Source: Firmicutes bacterium CAG:882
GTDB lineage: Bacteria > Bacillota > Clostridia > Lachnospirales > Lachnospiraceae
Length of the DNA: 53,988 bases
Direction of reading: 5' to 3'
Assembly (NCBI GenBank): GCA_000435595.1
Contig: FR895438.1
Span: forward strand, 60,344 to 114,331
Shown here: piece after piece, positions 18,936-26,495 of the stretch
Layout: the number at the start of each line of letters is the position of its first letter
Numbering within the stretch: the stretch's first letter is position 1
Translations under genes and position numbers: made by a program
The notes under the pieces: model-generated
What the model saw: only the letters and a program-made list of their open reading frames with translations
Told to the model about the DNA's origin: nothing
Databases searched by the model: none

Positions 18936-20300
18936 ATGAGCAAAAACAGAAACAACAGTGGCAGAGATCTGACGGAAGGACCTATAGGAAGGGGGCTTCT
19001 GGCATTTGCCATACCGCTGTTTTTAGGGCAGTTATTACAGCAGCTCTACAATGTTGCGGATGCGTGGGTCGTGGGAAATTTTGCCGACAATAATGCATTT
19101 GCTGCCGTGAGCTCGACCGGGAGCATGACATTTCTTGTCATCGGTTTTTTCAACGGTGTTGCCACCGGAGGAGGAGTTGTAATATCGAAGTACTTTGGGG
19201 CGAAAAACTATGATGCGGTTGAAAAATCGGTTCATACGAATTTACTGTTCGGAATCATTGCGTCGGTGCTGGCAACAGCAGTGGGGATGCTTCTTGCACC
19301 GTGGCTTCTCACCATAATGAAAACTCCGGCGGAGGTAATGCCTGAGTCACTTACATATCTGAGGATATATTTTGGTGGTGTATCCACCATAATAATGTAC
19401 AACATTGGAATGGCTATAATGAGGGCTCTCGGAGACAGTATACATCCGCTGTATTATCTTGTGCTGTCCTCGATTGTGAACGTGCTGCTCGACCTGCTGT
19501 TTGTGGCAGTGTTAGGGTACGGCGTTGCAGGTGCGGGAGTTGCGACCGTCATAGCACAGGGAATAAGTGCGGTTATGTGCATTGTGAAAATGTGCAGAAC
19601 GGATGGAGTTGGCAGACTTAAGCTTCGCGCGCTGAGATATTATCCGGAATATATGGGTGAGGTTATAGTTCAGGGGCTTCCGAACGGAGTCCAGAACTCG
19701 GTTATCAGTATCGGAAACATGGTTGTCCAGACCAACATCAATTCATTTGGCTCGTATGCGATGTCGGGTGTGGGGGCATACAGCAAAATAGAAGGCTTTG
19801 CGTTCCTGCCGATAACGAGCATGTCGATTTCGCTTCCGACCTTTATCGGACAGAACCTCGGAGCAAAGAAGTATGACAGGGCAAAGAAGGGAGCTGCATT
19901 CGGTATTGCATCGGGAGTTGTTCTCGCTGAAATTATAGGTGTGATTGTCTATCTGTTTGCCCCACAGCTGCTGCGTTTCTTTGTCAATGTGGATGAAGCG
20001 GTTGCGATAGGAGAGAGGCATGCGAGGATAATATGTCTGTTCTTTTTCCTGCTTGCTTTTTCGCATTGTGCGGCAGGCGTGCTCAGGGGATGCGGCAAAT
20101 CAATAGTGCCGATGATAACGATGCTGGCATTCTGGTGTGGTGTGAGAATAATATATGTCACGACGACACTTCATTTCATACCGAACTTCTCGGTTATATC
20201 GTGGGCTTATCCGCTCACATGGACGTTGAGCTCCATAGTGTTCTTGACATTTTTGCTCAAGTCGGATTGGGTACATTCTTTTGAAAAGAAAAAGCAGTGA
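18936..20300 (+). CDS. MATE family multidrug/small-molecule exporter
   Basis: A 454-residue polytopic protein with 12 predicted helices in two homologous halves. The N-terminal MATE signature GPIGRGLLAFAIPLFLGQLL is followed by LYNVADAWVVGNF. Members export cationic compounds using Na+ or H+ gradients. The start at 18936 is favoured because the upstream GTG/ATG codons lie inside the GH115 gene before the AAAGAGG ribosome site. Being directly behind GH115 suggests co-transcription, perhaps to expel aromatic or other plant compounds released with xylan. That link is an inference. Confidence 0.88.
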   Translation: MSKNRNNSGRDLTEGPIGRGLLAFAIPLFLGQLLQQLYNVADAWVVGNFADNNAFAAVSSTGSMTFLVIGFFNGVATGGGVVISKYFGAKNYDAVEKSVHTNLLFGIIASVLATAVGMLLAPWLLTIMKTPAEVMPESLTYLRIYFGGVSTIIMYNIGMAIMRALGDSIHPLYYLVLSSIVNVLLDLLFVAVLGYGVAGAGVATVIAQGISAVMCIVKMCRTDGVGRLKLRALRYYPEYMGEVIVQGLPNGVQNSVISIGNMVVQTNINSFGSYAMSGVGAYSKIEGFAFLPITSMSISLPTFIGQNLGAKKYDRAKKGAAFGIASGVVLAEIIGVIVYLFAPQLLRFFVNVDEAVAIGERHARIICLFFFLLAFSHCAAGVLRGCGKSIVPMITMLAFWCGVRIIYVTTTLHFIPNFSVISWAYPLTWTLSSIVFLTFLLKSDWVHSFEKKKQ

Positions 20301-20344
20301 TTTGGGAACTGTTTAATGGACTATAGTGCAATGAGGGGGAGAAA

Positions 20345-21136
20345 ATGGATAATAAAGATAAGAAAAAAAAGAGTTCGGGGACTAAGAATCTTGTGATTTT
20401 TATCGCGATAATGATTGCAAGCATGATTTTTGGCTTCTGTATCGGAGCAGCTATAGCTTACTTTAAGAAAAACGGTGTTGATTTTGCTGGAATGGCAGAT
20501 TATGTGAGCGGTTATGTGATGAAGGTACTGCCATGGTTCTACATCGGCATAAGCGTTGTCTCGGCGGGGATGGCGATAGGGGTTTATTTGGTGTACAGCC
20601 GCAGGGCTGCTGCGTGGGACGGCGAGAGTGAAGAAGAGATAGCGCGGATAGAGGAGGGGATTGGAGTACCCATTGGGATAGCCAACGCCATGACCATCAT
20701 TAACAGCCTGCTGTTTTCTATGTATGTGTGGGGAAATATCTGCGAGGATGCGGTATGTGACGACGGATACAAGGTACTTGGCATCATACTTTTTCTGGCA
20801 AATTATATCTGGATTGTGGTTGTGAGCAGGCTCACCGTTGAACTTGAGAAAAAGATAAATCCCGAGAAGAGGGGAGATGTCCTCGAGATTAACTTCCAGC
20901 ACACATGGGAGGATAGCTGCGACGAGGCACAGAAAAAGATTATCTATGAGGCGGGCTTCAGGGCGTATAGGGCAGGAACAAAGGCATGTACGACAATATG
21001 GCTTATAACCTTTATATCCATGTTCATGTTCGACACCGGACTGTTCCCTGTTTTTGTCGTGTGCGTTATATGGTTCATCATGCTGATAACCTACACGATG
21101 GTGGCGGGCAGGCTCGAGAAGAATATGTACAGATAG
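20345..21136 (+). CDS. DUF3169 family membrane protein
   Basis: 263 residues: a charged Lys-rich N-terminus, then helices at about 14-38, 57-77, 105-128, 137-158 and paired C-terminal helices (about 210-255), with a cytoplasmic segment containing WEDSCDEAQKKIIYEAGFRAY. This pattern fits DUF3169, a family of unknown function common in Firmicutes and often found beside small HTH regulators. No such regulator is next to it here; a decayed Rrf2 gene follows 20 bases later. GAGGGGGAGAAA is the ribosome site. Confidence 0.65.
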   Translation: MDNKDKKKKSSGTKNLVIFIAIMIASMIFGFCIGAAIAYFKKNGVDFAGMADYVSGYVMKVLPWFYIGISVVSAGMAIGVYLVYSRRAAAWDGESEEEIARIEEGIGVPIGIANAMTIINSLLFSMYVWGNICEDAVCDDGYKVLGIILFLANYIWIVVVSRLTVELEKKINPEKRGDVLEINFQHTWEDSCDEAQKKIIYEAGFRAYRAGTKACTTIWLITFISMFMFDTGLFPVFVVCVIWFIMLITYTMVAGRLEKNMYR

Positions 21137-21156
21137 AGATTTAGGACGGTGGCAGT

Positions 21157-21318
21157 ATGCAGATTTCGAGCAGATTTACGTTGGCGGTACATATATTTGC
21201 CTGTATCGAGGCGTTCGGTGACGAGAATAAGGTGACGAGCGATTTCCTCGCGGCGAGCGCAAATGTCAACCCGGTTATTATGCGGTGCGCCCATGACCAT
21301 GAATCTTCGCAGCGATGA
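21157..21318 (+). pseudogene. 5' fragment of an Rrf2 family regulator
   Basis: The 43-codon start MQISSRFTLAVHIFACIEAF...SDFLAASANVNPVIMR is the typical winged-HTH beginning of Rrf2 regulators that sense redox or Fe-S state. After about 21285 the frame runs into sequence homologous to a different gene and stops at 21318. Two thirds of the protein, with any cluster-binding cysteines, are missing. A deletion joined it to the Sir2 fragment that follows. Confidence 0.75.
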
Positions 21319-21601
21319 CACCTTCGTTCAGGACGACGGCAGGTATCGCGCCTCACAGTGCTACGATGATTTCATAAGACGCCATGAGGGCACGAGGGTG
21401 TTCTTTCTTGAGCTCGGTGTCGGGATGAACACGCCCGTCATAATAAAATATCCTTTCTGGCGGATGACCGCGCAGAATCCGAACGCGACATACGCCTGCA
21501 TCAATTACGGCGAGGCTTACGCACCCGAGGAGATAAGGAAGCAGGCGGTGTGCTTTAACGGGGATGTGGGGACGGTGCTGGAAGGAATCACGGCGAAATA
21601 A
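21289..21601 (+). pseudogene. 3' fragment of a Sir2-type NAD-dependent deacylase
   Basis: About 104 codons from PMTMNLRSDDTFVQDDGRYR to the stop, including FFLELGVGMNTPVIIKYPFW and ATYACINYGEAYAPEEIRKQ. This is the C-terminal third of the clostridial Sir2-like deacylase/SirTM-like group. The NAD-binding GAGxS start and catalytic His are absent. The fragment is in a different frame from the Rrf2 stub it is joined to. Confidence 0.7.
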
Positions 21602-21688
21602 ATTAAAGCCTTCAAGGCTGTCAATTAGTGTATGCTCGATGGGCGTGTGCTTTTAGACTGCCTTTTTGTACTTGTGTCAGACATCATC

Positions 21689-21717
21689 TTGACAGAAGTT
21701 AATAGAGAGATTATTCT
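21689..21717 (+). promoter_or_regulatory. relict sigma-A promoter ahead of the SIR2-like remnant
   Basis: TTGACA (21689-21694), 17-bp spacer, TATTCT (21712-21717). A GGGGAGAG ribosome site and ATG follow at 21757-21768, but the gene behind it is broken. Confidence 0.45.
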
Positions 21718-21767
21718 TAAAACATACTATGTGACGATATAATAAATTAAATATAAGGGGAGAGTTT

Positions 21768-22253
21768 ATGGAGAAAAACGCACTGGAAAAATAGTGGAGA
21801 GCTTCTTGAAAATTGTTTTAAAAAAGTGGAACCGGATTCATTTCAATACCAAAAGATTATAGATGAGTTAAAGAGAAGCAGTAAGTCGGAGTTTGAAGTT
21901 AATATCAGACTCGCAAGTGAAATAGAGTCACGTTTTAATAGTGCGTTTTATGACAGAAAATTACAGTTTGGTAAATCAAAAAATCCTAATTGGGTAAAAA
22001 CGGGAGTATCTCCGTTTAAAATGTATTTGTCATACTTTTTAAAAAGCTTCATTTGAACCATAATCCGGAGTTGACTTTAGAATTGGAGGCGTTCAAAAAT
22101 CTTAAAAATAAGGTCTCTGCGGTAATAACAACTAACTATGACTGTCTTTTAGAAAAGTCAATATTTGCGGATGATTATAGTGTATTTATTCATCAGAATG
22201 ATTTGTTTTCAGCGGACAGCTATAATTCTGCAGAAATTTATAAAACTCGGTGA
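21768..22253 (+). pseudogene. frameshifted SIR2-like (defence-type) protein remnant
   Basis: Three frames together read like the N-terminal SIR2 domain of anti-phage SIR2 proteins. From about 21772: WKNSGELLENCFKKVEPDSF. Then 21826-22056: IDELKRSSKSEFEVNIRLAS. Then 22053-22253: AVITTNYDCLLEKSIF followed by NSAEIYKTR. ITTNYDxLLE and the E-I-Y-K segment are the usual SIR2_2-like blocks. At least two frameshifts and loss of everything after the EIYK block make it a pseudogene. Base composition is more AT-rich than its neighbours, which fits acquired DNA. Confidence 0.65.
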
Positions 22254-22376
22254 GAACAGATAAAAACAGAGCGTGAGCCTGCAAATATATTTTACTCAAA
22301 ATGTCAAGCGCCATCATGAAGCGTCTGGTATAGTTACAGTATCATATGATGATTTTCGTAAGGAATGGAGAGAACA

Positions 22377-23177
22377 ATGCAGAATATGAAGCTTCTTGTG
22401 GCTGCGCTTGAGTATATTGAGAATCATTTGAGCGATGAGATCAGTACGGCGGATGTAGCCGCAGCATGTTTTAGCTCTAAATCCACAATCGAAAAACTTT
22501 TTCGTTGTGTACATGGCGTTTCGGTGCATGAATATATAATAAGAAGGCGGATGATGTTTGCGGCAAGAAAGCTGTCCCAATGTCCGCAGCTTCCGATTAT
22601 AGATATTGCACTCGAGTATGGCTACAGCACACACGAATCCTTTGCGCGCGCGTTTGAATCAGTATGGAACTGCAAACCATCGGAATTTCGCAATCTGAAA
22701 TTTACCGAGTTATTTCCGCGGCTTAGTGTGCCGCCAAAGGAAGGAGAAAAATATATTATGCAGAGAAGACATGTGGACATCAACGAGCTGTACGATCTTT
22801 TTCAGGAGAGAAAAGAGTGTTATTTTGTCATGACGGATATACGCAACATGATGACTATCAACGATATTTCAAGAAAGGCGGGCGACCTCGCAATCTTAGA
22901 GCAGATGCGCCGAATGACGGCCGCCTGCGGTGAAAATGATGTCGTGTTCAGAATAGGCGGGGATGAGTTCTGCATCCTGACCGACAGCACCGATGAAAAG
23001 TATGCGGCAGAGGTTGTTGAGAAGGTAAAGGCAGAGAACGGAAAGAGCTTTGAGTACGAGGATAAGCAGATTCCGCTCAATCTCTGGGTATCGTATGCAA
23101 GGCTTGATGGCTGCGGACGATACGATGAAGTGTTTGCCGGACTTCACAACGCCATCAGGGACGGAAAAGTGGATTAG
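22377..23177 (+). CDS. AraC-type HTH fused to a GGDEF domain
   Basis: A 266-residue soluble protein. Residues 1-110 are an AraC double HTH (ISTADVAAACFSSKSTIEKLF and IDIALEYGYSTHESFARAF). Residues about 145-262 form a compact GGDEF domain with TDIRNMMTINDISRKAGD and an intact RIGGDEF motif (GGDEF at 194-198). No inhibitory RxxD site is visible before it. The order is unusual: DNA-binding first and a cyclase-like domain second, with no sensor. It could make c-di-GMP or use the domain as a nucleotide sensor. The ATG at 22377 lies 4 bases after GGAGAG. The gene stands between a dead SIR2-like gene and the DUF3990 module. Confidence 0.75.
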   Translation: MQNMKLLVAALEYIENHLSDEISTADVAAACFSSKSTIEKLFRCVHGVSVHEYIIRRRMMFAARKLSQCPQLPIIDIALEYGYSTHESFARAFESVWNCKPSEFRNLKFTELFPRLSVPPKEGEKYIMQRRHVDINELYDLFQERKECYFVMTDIRNMMTINDISRKAGDLAILEQMRRMTAACGENDVVFRIGGDEFCILTDSTDEKYAAEVVEKVKAENGKSFEYEDKQIPLNLWVSYARLDGCGRYDEVFAGLHNAIRDGKVD

Positions 23178-23194
23178 GGTGCGCGAATATTTAG

Positions 23195-23253
23195 TTGAAT
23201 AATCTGCCAAACAATGATAGAATAGCTATATCGCTACAGCGATATAGCTATTC
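23195..23253 (+). promoter_or_regulatory. promoter with 15-bp perfect palindromic operator for the DUF3990/HTH operon
   Basis: TTGAAT (23195-23200), 17-bp spacer, TAGAAT (23218-23223). GAATAGCTATATCGC (23220-23234) and its exact complement (23239-23253) flank a 4-base loop. The left arm begins inside the -10 box, and there is no T-run after the right arm. It is therefore better read as an operator than a terminator, suiting autoregulation by the HTH partner. Confidence 0.6.
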
Positions 23254-23314
23254 GTATATAAGGGATAGGATTTGGTTATAGAACTGTAAAAAAAAATTGA
23301 GGGAGGTGTGGCGC

Positions 23315-23986
23315 GTGACAATATATCATGGTTCCGACCATATTATAGAGAAGCCTGAGTACGGCAGGGGCGGCTATTCCAACGATTTCGGGCGAGGCTT
23401 TTATTGCACCGAGAGCCTACAGCTTGCTAAGGAGTGGGCGTGTGCCAAGAATAGTGACGGGTATGCGAACATGTATGAGCTTGACATGTCAGGGCTAGCG
23501 GTTTTGAACCTCAACGGTGATGAGTACGGAATACTTAACTGGCTGGCGCTTTTGACAAGGTACAGAAGCTATTGGCAGCAGAAGAGCATTGCGGAGCAGG
23601 CGAAGGAGTATTTGCAGAAGAATTTTTTGCCGGACATATCGGGTTACGATGTGATTGTGGGGTACAGGGCGGACGATTCCTATTTTTCGTTCGCGCAGGA
23701 TTTCATAATGGGGACGATTTCGCTCGCACAGCTCGGACAGGCGATGCACCTTGGAAAATTAGGCGAGCAGATTGTGTTAAAGAGCAGACGGGCGTTTGAC
23801 AGGCTGTCGTTTTTGTCGTATGAAGAGGCGGATGCGGCGGAGTATTTTCTTAAAAAGACGCAGAGGGACAGGGAGGCGAGGAAAGAGTACCGCAGATTGT
23901 CGGAGCTTTCTGCCGAGGTCGACGATATATATATGATTGACATAATGAGAGGGGGCATGAAAAATGGCGATGTGTGCTTACGATGA
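23315..23986 (+). CDS. DUF3990 protein, predicted ADP-ribosyltransferase-like toxin
   Basis: A 223-residue soluble protein. MTIYHGS (H5), NDFGRGFYCTES (Y30) and LGEQIVLKS (E151) are spaced like the H-Y-E motifs of ADP-ribosyltransferases, to which DUF3990 is thought to be related. The central helical insert contains YDVIVGYRADDSYF and FIMGTISLAQLGQAM. The start is the GTG at 23315, 6 bases after GGGAGGTG. It overlaps the next gene by 23 bases, so the two are translated together. By family and arrangement it is most likely the toxin of a two-gene module; no cellular target can be named. Confidence 0.7.
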   Translation: MTIYHGSDHIIEKPEYGRGGYSNDFGRGFYCTESLQLAKEWACAKNSDGYANMYELDMSGLAVLNLNGDEYGILNWLALLTRYRSYWQQKSIAEQAKEYLQKNFLPDISGYDVIVGYRADDSYFSFAQDFIMGTISLAQLGQAMHLGKLGEQIVLKSRRAFDRLSFLSYEEADAAEYFLKKTQRDREARKEYRRLSELSAEVDDIYMIDIMRGGMKNGDVCLR

Positions 23987-24668
23987 GGAATATCTTCCAC
24001 TCGCACAGAGAGTGCTCGGGGATATGCTTGACTACGCAGTAAATACGCTGAATTACGAGCTTGGCAGATTCTACAGGCTCTTTATAATCAGCGGGGTAGC
24101 GGCGCAGTTTGAGATTGGCAATCCGGCGTATGCTGCCGGAAAGAACGGCTGTGAGGTCGCGAAGGAGGTCATCGGGTGCAGCGGGATTTCGGTGCCGGAT
24201 ACGGAGGATGTCATGTATCTTGACAAGTCGCCTGAATACTGGACAGGCTGGGCGCTTGGCTACTATCAGTGGAAGCGATGCGAGACATTTAAGAGCATTG
24301 AGCGCGTCGTGTCCGTTGATACGGTATGTTCCATGTACTATCCGATGCACGAAGCTGACATAGAAAGGTTCGTGATTGTAATGGATGAAAAGATGGGCGC
24401 GGCACAGTCGTCACAGCTTAGAAGGCTCAGAGCCTACGCAGGGTTCTCACAGCGGATGCTCGCCGAGGCATCGGGGGTTCCGATAAGGCAGATTCAGCTC
24501 TTTGAGCAGGGAGAGCGGAGCATCAACAGGACGCAGGCGGAGACACTTGTGCGGCTTGCCAACGCACTTAAATGCTCCCCCGCGGAGCTGCTTGAGAAGC
24601 CCATTATATCTCTTTGTAATAACTCATCAGACACAGCTCAAGCAAAAACAAATCCTCGTGATTTTTGA
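23964..24668 (+). CDS. HTH (XRE) protein, predicted antitoxin partner of DUF3990
   Basis: 234 residues. The N-terminal about 145 residues form a helical domain common in Lachnospiraceae and Actinobacteria (LGDMLDYAVNTL, FIISGVAAQFEIGNPAY, KSPEYWTGWALGYYQWKR). The C-terminal 60 residues are an XRE HTH (LRRLRAYAGFSQRMLAEASG, VPIRQIQLFEQG). The N-terminal domain would bind the toxin and the HTH would bind the upstream palindrome. GAGGGGGC lies 7 bases before the ATG, inside the toxin gene. The last about 22 codons (after LLEKP) are read from the antisense strand of a PucR remnant and may be an artificial extension caused by the deletion next door. Confidence 0.72.
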   Translation: MAMCAYDEEYLPLAQRVLGDMLDYAVNTLNYELGRFYRLFIISGVAAQFEIGNPAYAAGKNGCEVAKEVIGCSGISVPDTEDVMYLDKSPEYWTGWALGYYQWKRCETFKSIERVVSVDTVCSMYYPMHEADIERFVIVMDEKMGAAQSSQLRRLRAYAGFSQRMLAEASGVPIRQIQLFEQGERSINRTQAETLVRLANALKCSPAELLEKPIISLCNNSSDTAQAKTNPRDF

Positions 24669-24905
24669 AGGACATCCCGCACAGCTCTTCAATTTTTTCG
24701 AGGCGGTATAACAGAGATTGGCGGTGAAGGGAGCACAGGCGTGCGGTCTCGCTTATGTTGTAGTTGCAGTTGATATATGTGCGCAGTGTCTCGATGTAGT
24801 CGGTGTTTTTCGCGATGTCGTGGTCTATGAGGCGGCTTAATATTGCTGTTGAGCGCGCCTGAATTTCGGCATCGCTCTGAAGCAGGGAGACCGCCTTTGA
24901 AAGTA
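24604..24905 (-). pseudogene. 3' fragment of a PucR/CdaR-type regulator
   Basis: Read on the minus strand, the end contains LIDHDIAKNTDYIETLRTYI, NCNYNISETARLCSLHRQSLLYRL and EKIEELCGMSFKNHEDLF, the C-terminal PucR HTH_30 region. Everything upstream of about 24905 is replaced by antisense of an ammonium-transporter fragment. Homologues usually have several hundred residues; about 95 remain. It overlaps the end of the convergent HTH gene by 65 bases. Confidence 0.7.
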
Positions 24906-25573
24906 TGGAAGCCTGGAAGCAGCTTCTTGTCCATCTTGCGGGAGCGACTGCGGTGGTTGCCTTTGCGCTGATTGTCATGGGCTTTGCATTTTTTGTCATA
25001 AAAGTGACAATGGGGCTTCGCGTTGACAAAAAGGTTGAGATAGAGGGACTTGACCATGAGAAACATGGGCTTTCAAGTGCTTATGGAGACTTCGTGTTAA
25101 GCGATTACAGTGATATTATTAACAATGATGCAGTTAAGGGCGAAAATAGTGAAAATGCGGAGAACACTGAACTTGCACCTCTGCATCTGGCAGTTCCGGT
25201 TGAGAGGGCAGCGGGCGTGCTGTCGAAGGTTGAGGTTATAATGAAGCTTGAGCGCTTCGAGAGCTTTAAGAGAGCTATGAATGAAATCGGAGTCACAGGT
25301 ATGACGGTGAGCAAGGTTGCGGGATGCGGAATGCAGCTTGGACAGTCGGAATATTATCGCGGTTCTCAGATGGAGATTAACCTTCTGCCAAAGCTGAAGG
25401 TTGAGATTGTTCTCGCAAAGGTTCCGGTGGAGCTTGTTGTCAACACGACGCGAAAAGTACTTTACACGGGACATATCGGTGATGGAAAAATATTTGTCTA
25501 TGATGTGAGAAATGTCGTGAAGGTGCGCACCGGTGAGGTAGATTACGAGGCGATGCAGGGAACAACAGAATAG
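24906..25573 (+). pseudogene. 3' fragment of an Amt-GlnB (ammonium transporter/P-II) fusion gene
   Basis: The surviving 220 codons encode the last Amt helix (VVAFALIVMGFAFFVIKVTMG), the Amt tail with KKVEIEGLDHEKHGL, a linker, and a complete P-II domain (about residues 103-220) with VEVIMKLERFESFKRAM, the T-loop SEYYRGSQMEIN and TGHIGDGKIFVYDVRNV. The residue matching uridylylated Tyr51 is Met in YRGSQM. The other Amt helices are gone, so transport is impossible. An in-frame ATG at 24905 could still give a membrane-tethered P-II. Its 5' end meets the 5' end of the PucR fragment, as if one deletion removed the shared divergent promoter region. Confidence 0.75.
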
Positions 25574-25579
25574 AATAAG

Positions 25580-25612
25580 AAGCGGGCTGACACTTTATGT
25601 GCCTGCCCGCTT
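25580..25612. terminator. hairpin between the Amt-GlnB remnant and rubrerythrin
   Basis: AAGCGGGC (25580-25587) pairs with GCCCGCTT (25605-25612) between two convergent genes. The T-run is poor, so termination strength is uncertain. Confidence 0.5.
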
Positions 25613-25652
25613 GATTAATTGTTATGAATTAACAAAGATTTGTGTAATTGAC

Positions 25653-26243
25653 TTACTTTCCGAAATATCTGTCAAGCATTCCCTTGAGAGCTCTTCCGTG
25701 TCTAGCCTCATCCTTCGCCATCTCGTGAACGGTGTCATGGATTGCGTCGAGGTTGTTCTTCTTAGCACACTTTGCTAGGTCGAACTTGCCGCTTGTAGCA
25801 CCGAACTCACAGTCAACTCTCCATGCAAGGTTAGCCTTGGTGGAAGCCTTCATGTTCGGCTCTAAGTCCTCGCCTAACATCTCGGCGAACTTAGCTGCGT
25901 GCTCTGCCTCCTCGTATGCTGCCTTCTCCCAGTAGAGACCGATCTCAGGATAGCCCTCGCGGTGTGCGATACGAGCCATGCAGAGATACATTCCGACTTC
26001 AGAGCACTCACCCTCGAAGTTAGCCTTGAGCTGCTCGAAGATGTACTTCTTATCCTCATCGCTGATGTCAGGGTTGTTCTTAACGGTCTTAGCGTAGATG
26101 CCGTACTCATGCTCAGCGGCAAGAGTGAGCTCACCTTCAACTTTCTTGAACTTGTCTGCGCCTACATGGCATACCGGACACTCAGCCGGTGCGGTCTCTC
26201 CTTCATAAACATATCCACATACAGTACATACAAACTTTGCCAT
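25653..26243 (-). CDS. reverse rubrerythrin
   Basis: A 196-residue non-haem di-iron peroxidase that reduces H2O2 (and possibly O2) using NADH-derived electrons. The rubredoxin domain is at the N-terminus (C6xxC9 and C22xxC25), opposite to classical rubrerythrin. The ferritin-like four-helix domain follows with Glu/His ligands in FEGECSEVGMYL, EEAEHAAKF and KDEARHG. The ATG at 26243 is 9 bases after AAGGAG; a GTG two codons earlier is too close to it. The leader holds palindromic PerR-type boxes, and the perR-like gene lies 250 bases upstream in the same direction, so peroxide induction is expected. Confidence 0.92.
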   Translation of the reverse strand: MAKFVCTVCGYVYEGETAPAECPVCHVGADKFKKVEGELTLAAEHEYGIYAKTVKNNPDISDEDKKYIFEQLKANFEGECSEVGMYLCMARIAHREGYPEIGLYWEKAAYEEAEHAAKFAEMLGEDLEPNMKASTKANLAWRVDCEFGATSGKFDLAKCAKKNNLDAIHDTVHEMAKDEARHGRALKGMLDRYFGK

Positions 26244-26320
26244 AATCACATTCTCCTTTTCTTAGATAAAATATATTTAATAATTACATGCGGTTTCAGA
26301 ATATATTCTGAACCGATAGG

Positions 26321-26377
26321 GAGTAATTATTATGTTCTGTTTCCGGTAATCATTGATAAAAACAGTAATGATTACTG
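26321..26377 (-). promoter_or_regulatory. tandem PerR/Fur-type boxes ahead of reverse rubrerythrin
   Basis: Three sites match the TAATnATTA core of the PerR box. TAATTATTA is centred at 26328. TAATCATTG is at 26347-26355. The perfect palindrome CAGTAATGATTACTG spans 26363-26377. They lie 80-135 bases upstream of the rubrerythrin start. Confidence 0.5.
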
Positions 26378-26417
26378 ATGTTAAGATAGCACAAGAAAAT
26401 AAATTTGTCAATATATT

Positions 26418-26485
26418 TAAAAAAAAATCCCTATCCGATTTCACATTTGAGTATTACCTTATTCTGCAAAAGACGGATAGGGATT
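26418..26485 (-). terminator. terminator of the perR-like gene
   Basis: On the minus strand AATCCCTATCCG pairs with CGGATAGGGATT across a 36-base loop, and the stem runs into a run of Ts (As at 26419-26427 on the plus strand). It begins 11 bases after the perR-like stop. Confidence 0.65.
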
Positions 26486-26495
26486 ACAGCGGCGG

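Noticed and set aside
23220..23253. Terminator for the AraC-GGDEF gene
   Set aside because: The stem is perfect, but no T-run follows on either strand and it overlaps a good -10 box, so an operator is the better reading.
20345..25612. Prophage or integrative element
   Set aside because: No integrase, phage structural or conjugation genes, and no attachment-site repeats seen; the region is better explained by serial gene decay.
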